A stretch of 64,000 nt of DNA, taken from positions 3,410,001-3,474,000 of the forward strand of contig NZ_JAZHOH010000001.1 in the NCBI RefSeq assembly GCF_040419245.1, read 5' to 3'. The stretch is from Ewingella sp. CoE-038-23 (lineage in GTDB: Bacteria > Pseudomonadota > Gammaproteobacteria > Enterobacterales > Enterobacteriaceae). The notes beneath the pieces were generated by a model, which saw nothing but the letters and a program-made list of their open reading frames with translations, did not search any database and was not told the origin of the DNA. The stretch's first letter is position 1, and the number at the start of each line of letters is the position of its first letter. Of this stretch, positions 54,195 through 61,767 are shown piece after piece. The translations under genes were made by a program, and so were the position numbers.

Positions 54195-55981
54195 TACATT
54201 TCGATTTAAAAAAGGTTTTTTTTGCATTTTTATTTCTTTCACTATTAACATGGTATTACTTTATAGGGTATGGCTACTCTCCTACATCAGACCAAGCATC
54301 TGGCATACTAATTGCCAGAGACATTGCAAGAGGGAATATATTATTGCATAACTGGTCTCTTTCCACTGTCTCCTTTTATTTTACCGACTTAATTTGGTAC
54401 GCAATTTTAAGCTTAATTGGTGTAAGCAATAAGGTTCAATCCGCACTGATGCCAGCAATATTGCTTTCATCTCTGGCATGCGCTTCGGTATACTTAATAG
54501 TTAGTAAAAAAAATGCCCCGTGGGCTATATTATTCACCTTCGTCCCAGTTGGTATTTTCTCATCTCAAATATTTAACCTTGCCGTATCGCACATCGGAGC
54601 GTATTTATACACTGCTATAGTTTATGTTATTCTTGAAAAAGATGAATTAAAACCAAGAATATATCTAAAAATAATCACTGCTTTCCTGTGTGTTGCAATA
54701 TTTTTTAGCGATGATATCAGCAAGTACTCTTTCCTGATACCTATTGCTTTATCAACTTCAATATCTTATTTCAATAGAAGAGAGATAAATCATGCAAAAC
54801 AATTGCTGATAATACTTTTATCGTATGCATTGGCAAAGATTTTGTTTTTATCGGTCGTTTATTTTGGCGGATTATCATTGCCAGGAGTTGGATCACCAAA
54901 ATTGGCAACAATACCTCAATTCTTAAATAACCTAACATATATAACAATCGGAAGTTTAGATATTTTTGAAGCTAATTTTTTTGGAAAAGAGATAGGCATA
55001 CTATCAATTTCTAATATAGCAAGGTTTCTGTTCTTAATATTTTTTTACATCTACCTTCTGGTTTCTCTACGTAAAATCAAAGATTATTCAACAGTTGACT
55101 CGGCACTTCTTTTGTCATCAGTAATCATGCCTTTGGCATTTATATTTAGCAATATTCCATCCGCAGTTGAGTCTATAAGATATATTGCCCCTTCTTTAAT
55201 ATTTGGCAGCATATTTATTTGCAGAAATTTATGGTTAAGCAAGAGGCACTCTTCTTACCTAGTTGTAATTGGTCTTTTTACGGGCTTTGCAATTTCTGCG
55301 AATGCGATGAAAACAGATAGGCATAATCACGAGATCGATGAATTAACTAAATTCGTAAAAGATAATGGCCTTAAAAAGGGTTTTGCGTCTTTTTGGTTTG
55401 CCTCCTCTGTTTCATTAAATAGCGATTCCGTTATTTCCCCTGTCGTTTTTAATGAGTCAGAGGGTTCTGTTAAGCCATTCTTGTGGTTATCTAAGATAGA
55501 AAATTATGAAGGTAAGAATGATTTTATAATTGCAGATAATCAATCTGACAGAGAGTCTGCATTAAAAACTTTTGGCAATCCAACACGCGAATATCGAATT
55601 GGGTCAAAGATAATTATGACTTGGAAAAATGGAGTTAATTTATCTTTTAGCGGCTTTCATGTTAAAACAAACAAATATTACTTCGGTTCAACTGGCGCTG
55701 GATATGATGACAAGGTTTGCCCGGGCGGGGATGAGCCGTTTATGGTTACAGGTCCATATAAACCATTAAAAAAAGGTGAATACAATGTTAAAATCCTTAT
55801 GGATGGTGACGGGCCGATAAGTGGTGATGTTGTTTCTAATGCTGGAAATAAAACCCTTGCCACATTTGAAAACGTTAAATTATTTTCTTTTAATGTGGAT
55901 AAAACTTATCCAGATGTTGAGGTAAGGATTTATAATAAAAAGGAAAATGGTTGCGTAAAAGAAATTTCCGTCAGCCACTGA
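54191..55981 (+). CDS. GtrC-like membrane glycosyltransferase of unknown specificity
   Basis: This 596-residue protein occupies the serotype-specific third position of the gtr operon, overlapping gtrB by 4 bases. The first 370 residues hold about ten membrane helices; an acidic first periplasmic loop ([20 protein letters not shown]) fits the GT-C fold of enzymes that take sugar from a polyprenyl donor. The C-terminal 230 residues are soluble and probably periplasmic, ending in a beta-rich segment ([21 protein letters not shown] ... CVKEISVSH). The family varies so much that the O-antigen bond cannot be predicted. The DNA is very AT-rich, pointing to recent acquisition. Confidence 0.8.
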   Translation: MIHFDLKKVFFAFLFLSLLTWYYFIGYGYSPTSDQASGILIARDIARGNILLHNWSLSTVSFYFTDLIWYAILSLIGVSNKVQSALMPAILLSSLACASVYLIVSKKNAPWAILFTFVPVGIFSSQIFNLAVSHIGAYLYTAIVYVILEKDELKPRIYLKIITAFLCVAIFFSDDISKYSFLIPIALSTSISYFNRREINHAKQLLIILLSYALAKILFLSVVYFGGLSLPGVGSPKLATIPQFLNNLTYITIGSLDIFEANFFGKEIGILSISNIARFLFLIFFYIYLLVSLRKIKDYSTVDSALLLSSVIMPLAFIFSNIPSAVESIRYIAPSLIFGSIFICRNLWLSKRHSSYLVVIGLFTGFAISANAMKTDRHNHEIDELTKFVKDNGLKKGFASFWFASSVSLNSDSVISPVVFNESEGSVKPFLWLSKIENYEGKNDFIIADNQSDRESALKTFGNPTREYRIGSKIIMTWKNGVNLSFSGFHVKTNKYYFGSTGAGYDDKVCPGGDEPFMVTGPYKPLKKGEYNVKILMDGDGPISGDVVSNAGNKTLATFENVKLFSFNVDKTYPDVEVRIYNKKENGCVKEISVSH

Positions 55982-55987
55982 CTATAT

Positions 55988-56014
55988 AAATTGGCGGCCA
56001 AGTTAGCCGCCAAT
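55988..56014. terminator. Bidirectional terminator between the gtr operon and the tail spike gene
   Basis: AAATTGGCGGC/GCCGCCAATTT form an 11-bp stem with a short loop; AT-rich flanks occur on both sides. It lies between convergent transcription units. Confidence 0.72.
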
Positions 56015-56018
56015 TTAA

Positions 56019-57860
56019 TTAATTATCTGCCATGCCTGAGTTTCCCATTGCAGTATATACAGACCTGCCACTGCCGGTCTGTCCTGTAACCCCGGGGACT
56101 GATACAAAAACATTACCTGTTATCACCCATGCGGCATTATCGTTTGTATCAAAGTTAACTCCCCCAGTGCATGTGTTCCATCCGCCTGTAACCTTCTGGT
56201 TTCCGATAAAGTTGCCATTCATTGTTATATTTCTGCTATATCTAGATTTAATCGCAAATCCATTGCAACTGCTAAATTGATTGTTTCCCATAAGAAGATT
56301 TCTTACATTATATAGAGTCATGCACTCTTGCCCTGCAAAATGTATGACATTAGAATTAAAGCTAAGCCCTAGAACCTCCGTCATATTTATCGCTGATGTG
56401 CCTGATACTCTTCCCCCGCTAAAAAATGAATTTGTAATAGTGCCAATAGCTACTCGGTTAATGTCAAGGCAATATCCATCTATATTATCAATAGTGCTAT
56501 TGGTAATCATTACTGGAAGTCCATTGGATTCCGCACCTGAATCCAACGCTCTGTGGGCTGTGATTTTAATACCGTATGGCCCATAAAACATAACAGTGTT
56601 TACCAAATGAAGATCGGCGGTATCTGTTATATTGATAGGTGATTTGACCATATAGCAATCAATAAATGATGGCATTTCATTTATTGGGAATGACGGGGAA
56701 ACCACGTCTTCGTTTATTGTTATCAAGCTATTAAAAAACCTACACCCATTCCACGTAAAGAAATGCAAATCAGATGCATAAATAGGAGAGTTGTAAAAGC
56801 CGCAATTATTAAACTTAAAGTTTCCAACATGTGTAAATGAAATTGCAGCCTTAGAAGGGGTTGTTGAAATATCGCTACTAAAATGTATCCTTTCAAAGAT
56901 CGTATCCTCTGCCCACTTAGAGGTAGTTCCAGTATTCGCATAAAAAACAGTTGCATCATCATTAATATTTTTATTTCTCCAAAATGTTTTTGCCCCACCG
57001 CTACCAACAAAATGCATGTCAGGTTGAATTATGCATGGCGGGTTAAAATAATAACTTCCATACTGAAACTCAATAGATCTTCCGTGTACTTTTTGCGCAT
57101 TAGCAAGTATTGGTGAGTGGTCTACTGCTACATTATCTGTCACCCCTCCAAACCATTCTAACTTCACATGACTTCCAGCATCCACTCTCACCCAAAAAAT
57201 ACCTGAACTTTTCGAGGAAATGTAGACGCCATCGTCATCTGTAAAACTCCCTTTTTTTGCTCTGAACCACCCTCCCCCTAGAGCCCCTCTCCCAGAGGTG
57301 TGCTCTGCTACCTTTACAACTTTGCCATCAAACGCAACTGCCCCTCTCAAATCTGACACTTGCGGGAATTCACCTATAAGCGAGGCCCCATCAACATCAG
57401 CTAGCTTTTCCTGAGATACAGCACCATTTACCAATTCAACGCCACCGTTCGCAGCCAGTTGGCTGCGGAGCGATGAATCTCCAACGTTAAGCCATTTCCC
57501 AGCCCCCACCCCCCCTGATGATTGTGGAGTTGAATTTGCAGGCACAACCTTCCCTCCAGACGCGAAGGAGCCAGTCCACTTGTAGTATGAATTGTCGGCA
57601 GTATTAAAAAGAACCTCATTAGGGTTTGCCACTGTTGCGCCAGTTGTGAAGGTGACACCTTGAAGAGTAACGTATCCAAAAGCATTCATGACTTGCTGAG
57701 CAAGGTAATTGATGCCCTCAATTGTGTAGCGCTTTATGCCGAAGCGATCTGTGTATGTCCATTCATTTGAGGTGACGAATTCGTCAATTTTGCCTGCATT
57801 AAATTTTAGGTCTTGCGGTGCTTCAGAGGGAATTGTGTTGCTAGTTGGTGTGGTAGCCAT
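56019..57860 (-). CDS. Phage tail spike with adaptor domain and predicted beta-helix
   Basis: The 613-residue protein has an N-terminal virion-binding region (about 1-150) with adaptor features seen in many tail spikes (SEAPQDLKFNAGKIDEFV, GGVGAGKWLNVGDSSLRSQLAANGG). From about residue 225 the sequence has short repetitive beta strands and Asn/Gly turns (FNSNVIHFAGQE, GNNQFSSCNGFAI, RNITMNGNFIGN), typical of a right-handed beta-helix of receptor-binding or polysaccharide-degrading spikes. The start is ATG at 57860 (MATTPTSNTIPS); an upstream ATG would add eight residues overlapping a terminator. Separated from J by a terminator, so it may have its own expression level. Target is probably O-antigen. 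Confidence 0.85.
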   Translation of the reverse strand: MATTPTSNTIPSEAPQDLKFNAGKIDEFVTSNEWTYTDRFGIKRYTIEGINYLAQQVMNAFGYVTLQGVTFTTGATVANPNEVLFNTADNSYYKWTGSFASGGKVVPANSTPQSSGGVGAGKWLNVGDSSLRSQLAANGGVELVNGAVSQEKLADVDGASLIGEFPQVSDLRGAVAFDGKVVKVAEHTSGRGALGGGWFRAKKGSFTDDDGVYISSKSSGIFWVRVDAGSHVKLEWFGGVTDNVAVDHSPILANAQKVHGRSIEFQYGSYYFNPPCIIQPDMHFVGSGGAKTFWRNKNINDDATVFYANTGTTSKWAEDTIFERIHFSSDISTTPSKAAISFTHVGNFKFNNCGFYNSPIYASDLHFFTWNGCRFFNSLITINEDVVSPSFPINEMPSFIDCYMVKSPINITDTADLHLVNTVMFYGPYGIKITAHRALDSGAESNGLPVMITNSTIDNIDGYCLDINRVAIGTITNSFFSGGRVSGTSAINMTEVLGLSFNSNVIHFAGQECMTLYNVRNLLMGNNQFSSCNGFAIKSRYSRNITMNGNFIGNQKVTGGWNTCTGGVNFDTNDNAAWVITGNVFVSVPGVTGQTGSGRSVYTAMGNSGMADN

Positions 57861-57871
57861 ATTTTTTCCAT

Positions 57872-57899
57872 AAAAAAAAGCCAACCCAAAGGCTGGCTT
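57872..57899 (-). terminator. Terminator between J and the tail spike gene
   Basis: On the minus strand AAGCCAGCC and GGTTGGCTT form a 9-bp stem (one G-U) followed by TTTTTTT. It sits 12 bases before the spike start. Confidence 0.8.
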
Positions 57900-57918
57900 G
57901 TTGTGGTTGGGATTCTTT

Positions 57919-60417
57919 CTATTCAGAAATTATATAGTTGTACATTTCGTCACTGTATTCGTTTGCCGTCAGTCCGGTTGTTCCGTCTGAATTTGGCCGC
58001 TTTTCGGTGATCACCCATTTTGTTGCATCCATCTCAACCTGTGTTGCGATGATGAACCTTGATGGGGACTGGACGTTAACTCCATCCCATATATTTAATG
58101 AGATGTTTGGAACGGGAGCTATAAACCCAAAATCAGTATCTGCCCTTGGGTAAGCTCTTACTCTCTGGGTTGGGGTGCCATTGCCATCCGTAACAACGAC
58201 AAACATATCACCATCAAATTTAATTCTTTCACTGGTATCAAACTGATCACCCAGCCTTTCGGTTATGTAACCATCCTGCTGGTTAGTGTCGTACATGTCA
58301 GAAACCTGAATCATCTCGCCGACATTAACCCACTCACCATCCGCAAGTGCGGTAATTCCGGCTGATATGCGAGAGTAAAGAAGCCTTCTGACCTCTTTAA
58401 TCGCCCTGTCTCTGGCCTGATATGCGTTCCTGATGTACAGCATGTCAAACTTCTTGGCCTTAACCGGCTCACCCTCAGAAATTACATTCCCCACTATTTT
58501 GTATCGAATGAATGCCTGCTTGTTCGTAGTGGAGTTTTTGTACTGAACTTCAACACCATCAAAGCCTCCCGGCAGTGTCATGTCATAGCTAAAGGTAACC
58601 CCCTCTGCTTTGGTGTTGGCTCGGTTAAATATCGTTGCTGGGTTTACCTTCTTCTCATCGCGCGTAAATGACAGAACTCCATCATCCCAGTATGCCGTTA
58701 CGGTTGCCGCGTCGCAGATAGTCTGCACCCTCGCCCCAAGAGATATATCTTCATCGTCAAAGGTGTAATCGAAGTATCCAAGACGCGGGTCTGGAAGCGT
58801 TCTGGCGATAGAATACAGCTCATAGATATCAATGCTAGACTCTGGCTGCCTGCCCATCACAAGCCACGTATGCAGCACTGCATCGGCAAATGATCTGGAT
58901 GGGCGTATGGAATAATCAACCACCCTATTGTCTATGTTGTAGCTGATGGTGTGGCGGGTGATTAAGGCGTTATATTTTCGCTCCCTCTGGCTTGTGGCGT
59001 TCTCAGTGGCTGTAACGGTAACGGTGACCAGAGTGTCGTTAGGGTAAGCTACGTTGCTTCTTATTCTGACGCTATGGACAGCCTCAACCGTTAAAACAGA
59101 GTGGTCGTTACTGTTGTTGGTTCGCACAAAAGAAACTGCATACCGGCCCTCTCCAGCGGATGGCGTGATTTTGAAGGTGCCATATTTGTTATCGGCATTT
59201 TCATCATCATTGCTCAGGCCGAAGTTTAATGTTTCGGTCGTGCCGGGGATTTGAGCATTATTGTCATCAACCTTCCAAATCGTCACGTTAGCCCTCGCCC
59301 AATCACCGTGACCAAGCTGAGCATTCAGATGGACCCAGATCTGCGTTCCTGATACCGGAGAAAATGACGGCCCAATACTTAGAGCTTCATTGTCGTTTAG
59401 CGTGAAAATTGTGGTGTTAATTACCGCATCTGCCGGCACAACAGCAATGTCGTTGCCGCTCAGGTTGGAGAAGGTGAACTCATAGAAATATTGTGGGTTA
59501 ACAACCGCGCCGTCACTTGTGGTTACGGCAGAAACCAAATCTGCATATACGGTGATGTTTTTTGTTACTGGGCCAGACACAGTGCCGTAAGTAACGTTTA
59601 CGACGAATGACACAGAGTGAGGCTTGGTCAGATCATAGAAGTAGTTGAAGTCATCTAGGCGCTTAATCTTGATAAGGGCCTGCCCAGCTGTGAATTGCCC
59701 AGAAATCATGCCGGTAGTTGTTGTGGCGCTTTCCACTGGGATATCGCCACTTTCGTTCGGCCCCGGCAACTCCTGTCCATCAATGTCGTCAAACGAGAAG
59801 CCTTCGATAATTTGAGGGATAACCTCGCCCGGTTGGTAGATTCGGTATGAAGCGCCCGCCAGCGACCCTAGATTTGATTCAGAGTAACGAACAGATGTAA
59901 CATCGTATTTGCCAAGCCCGAAGTTCATCCACTCCGTTACTTTCTTGATGTTATTCACATACTCAAACATCGACTCCTGAATAAGGTCAGGGAACGCCCT
60001 CACCTGCCCGTAGTTGTCAGGCTTGGCCTCGCCGTTTCTGGCTATATTCGTCTGGCCCTTAAGGCTGTTATTCGGCGATGTCTTTGAGTTGTCAGCAGTA
60101 GCGCCAAGGTTTGGCTGCTTAATGAGGGAAGAGAGTATTTTCTGAGTGAATTTGATCGGGTTTAAGTGGTCTAGCGGGTTAAGAAGCGTACCTACCAATC
60201 CGCCATTTTTGGGTTGGTCGAATATGCGAATGAAGTCGCCTTCTGCTAGCTCAAAATCAATCTCGTCATTGTCTCCTAGCTTCTTCCCGTTACGCACTAT
60301 CTCGATGTCCTGATGAAGCCCAGCATCCTCTAACCAAGGCAGGAAACGCGCCCCTGCATCTAGGTTATGCCGCTCTTTTGGCATCCCCGCAATTCTCTGA
60401 ATCTCGATAAGAGGCAT
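57919..60417 (-). CDS. Tail tip protein J (TipJ/host specificity family), short form
   Basis: J forms the tail tip of lambda-type phages and triggers DNA release. The 832 residues begin with a ubiquitin-like fold typical of TipJ proteins (GARFLPWLEDAGL, ELAEGDFIRIFDQPKNGG), contain a probable membrane-active Gly/Leu stretch (LVGTLLNPLDHLNP), Ig-like regions at about 240-460, and the phage baseplate-hub-like part around GYFDYTFDDEDISLG. It is about 300 residues shorter than lambda J and lacks a visible C-terminal receptor-binding part; the separate spike next door probably takes that role. It overlaps the K-like gene by 53 bases. Confidence 0.85.
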   Translation of the reverse strand: MPLIEIQRIAGMPKERHNLDAGARFLPWLEDAGLHQDIEIVRNGKKLGDNDEIDFELAEGDFIRIFDQPKNGGLVGTLLNPLDHLNPIKFTQKILSSLIKQPNLGATADNSKTSPNNSLKGQTNIARNGEAKPDNYGQVRAFPDLIQESMFEYVNNIKKVTEWMNFGLGKYDVTSVRYSESNLGSLAGASYRIYQPGEVIPQIIEGFSFDDIDGQELPGPNESGDIPVESATTTTGMISGQFTAGQALIKIKRLDDFNYFYDLTKPHSVSFVVNVTYGTVSGPVTKNITVYADLVSAVTTSDGAVVNPQYFYEFTFSNLSGNDIAVVPADAVINTTIFTLNDNEALSIGPSFSPVSGTQIWVHLNAQLGHGDWARANVTIWKVDDNNAQIPGTTETLNFGLSNDDENADNKYGTFKITPSAGEGRYAVSFVRTNNSNDHSVLTVEAVHSVRIRSNVAYPNDTLVTVTVTATENATSQRERKYNALITRHTISYNIDNRVVDYSIRPSRSFADAVLHTWLVMGRQPESSIDIYELYSIARTLPDPRLGYFDYTFDDEDISLGARVQTICDAATVTAYWDDGVLSFTRDEKKVNPATIFNRANTKAEGVTFSYDMTLPGGFDGVEVQYKNSTTNKQAFIRYKIVGNVISEGEPVKAKKFDMLYIRNAYQARDRAIKEVRRLLYSRISAGITALADGEWVNVGEMIQVSDMYDTNQQDGYITERLGDQFDTSERIKFDGDMFVVVTDGNGTPTQRVRAYPRADTDFGFIAPVPNISLNIWDGVNVQSPSRFIIATQVEMDATKWVITEKRPNSDGTTGLTANEYSDEMYNYIISE

Positions 60418-60796
60418 ATCGGAAGAACTCCACTTTTGTGAATACTTTTTGAATTGTTCGAAGCTTGTCTAGTCTGACATGCCCATTCTCACCGCGACTG
60501 TGCAGGGCCATACCATCGACTATCAGTCCAACGTGCTTAGGGTTTATGCCATCGTAGGCAACAAACATCCCCCCTTCGGGCGGGTGGCTTTCCTGTCGCC
60601 AAAAGACAATCTCACCGTCATAGCAAGTAAGAAAATCACTGCCGGATTCGTAGTCATCGGTGTGGTGAATGTTCACGCCTAGCACGTGTCGGTAGTAGAG
60701 CGTGATAAGGCCCCAGCAATCAGCACTATCAAAGCTACATGCGCGGTTTACCCACGGCCTGCCAATCATCCGGTCAATGAATTCTTGTTTAAGCAT
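60365..60796 (-). CDS. NlpC/P60-type tail tip peptidase (lambda K C-terminal-like)
   Basis: The 143-residue protein is a stand-alone NlpC/P60 domain: nucleophile Cys in SADCWGLITLYYRHVLG and catalytic His in PKHVGLIVDG. In lambda K this domain follows a JAMM-like domain that is absent here. Such peptidases are thought to cut peptidoglycan or process tail tip proteins. It overlaps the upstream DUF1833 gene by 8 bases and J by 53, indicating tight coupling in the tail operon. Confidence 0.82.
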   Translation of the reverse strand: MLKQEFIDRMIGRPWVNRACSFDSADCWGLITLYYRHVLGVNIHHTDDYESGSDFLTCYDGEIVFWRQESHPPEGGMFVAYDGINPKHVGLIVDGMALHSRGENGHVRLDKLRTIQKVFTKVEFFRYASYRDSENCGDAKRAA

Positions 60797-61256
60797 TTTG
60801 CAGCCCCGGAAACTCGGTGGTGTTGTAGAGAAAGGCGATGTTGTTATTGATGGGGTTCTTGAGTGTCAGTGAGCACGTGACGTCAGTCTCATTCATGCTC
60901 ACATCATTCACAAAAAGCGTCCACGGCTTGAGTGGCGTGTTCATTTCCTGAGCGTCAAATCGCTGGTAGGTGCAAGATATTGGCTCAATACGAGAGTATG
61001 TGCGCCACAGCTTCAGCTTCTGCTTAAAGTCCTGCGCCAGTCGGCTAAATTTAATAGTTGAATCGATAACAGGAGTGTTGCTCTGTTGGCTCTCTGATAT
61101 CTCCATGCGGCATGGCGTGTAAACCAAACCAGCAAACGTCTTCGGGTAGACCTGACGATTAACCAGCCGCACATAGCCGAACGATGAGTGATAAAAGGTG
61201 ATAGTGTCGTAGAGAACCCTGTTAGGTCTTTGAGATTTATACTCTCTGAAGTTCAT
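60789..61256 (-). CDS. DUF1833-family tail protein (L position)
   Basis: The 155-residue protein has DUF1833 features: MNFREYKSQRPNRVLYDTITFYH at the start, VYTPCRMEISE, and a central FSRLAQDFKQKLKLW. In lambda this position is taken by gene L, the iron-sulfur tail tip protein; I see only one or two Cys, so an iron-sulfur cluster is not evident. It overlaps the gene before as ATGA and the K-like gene after by 8 bases. Confidence 0.75.
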   Translation of the reverse strand: MNFREYKSQRPNRVLYDTITFYHSSFGYVRLVNRQVYPKTFAGLVYTPCRMEISESQQSNTPVIDSTIKFSRLAQDFKQKLKLWRTYSRIEPISCTYQRFDAQEMNTPLKPWTLFVNDVSMNETDVTCSLTLKNPINNNIAFLYNTTEFPGLQNA

Positions 61257-61729
61257 GGCATCTCCGGTAAATCACGGTTAACAATTTCATCAAGCCATGA
61301 CCACCAGATAGGAGGAAGCTCAACAATGATATCGTCATATTGATCATCAGGGTTGGTAACGCCTCGTGTAATAACCGTGCCAGTCCATGTGATGATGCCG
61401 ACGTTATCGCTCGTCTGCACTGGGAAGCCGTCAGCAGTAAAGTGAAGCTCCTGCACCTGAACCCCAGAGCCGCCAAGATTGATCGGCATCGAGAACCACT
61501 GATTTCCGTTATCCAGATATCTCGGGCTACGCAGCCACTGCTCAAATGCCCTATCTTCATCACGCTTAAACAACCACGTTAGATTCCATGTGACTTTCAG
61601 GTCGTCGGTTAGCTTTTGGTAAATCGGCGCGCCCACTGCCGGCTGGTCAGCGCGAAACCCTACGTCACTGCTTCTGTTTTTGTTCGCCTTCTGCGCCAGC
61701 GGTAGCCAGTCAGGGTAAGGAATTGCCAT
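61253..61729 (-). CDS. Minor tail protein (lambda M position)
   Basis: The 158-residue product (MAIPYPDWLPLAQKANKN) lies directly after the tape measure gene, where lambda places gene M. Beta-rich segments include DDLKVTWNLTWLFKRDEDRAFEQWL and NQWFSMPINLGGSGVQVQELHFTADG, consistent with a tail completion or tip ring protein. The ATG at 61729 has GGAGA upstream; a codon earlier in frame (61744) is at the edge of the terminator. Confidence 0.7.
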   Translation of the reverse strand: MAIPYPDWLPLAQKANKNRSSDVGFRADQPAVGAPIYQKLTDDLKVTWNLTWLFKRDEDRAFEQWLRSPRYLDNGNQWFSMPINLGGSGVQVQELHFTADGFPVQTSDNVGIITWTGTVITRGVTNPDDQYDDIIVELPPIWWSWLDEIVNRDLPEMP

Positions 61730-61743
61730 GCTATCTCCGAGCA

Positions 61744-61767
61744 ATAAAAAACCCTCCGTAGAGGGTT
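61744..61767 (-). terminator. Terminator directly after the tape measure gene
   Basis: On the minus strand AACCCTC/GAGGGTT form a 7-bp stem with a TACG tetraloop followed by TTTTTT; the stem overlaps the tape measure stop codon. Read-through or antitermination is needed for the following tail genes. Confidence 0.8.
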
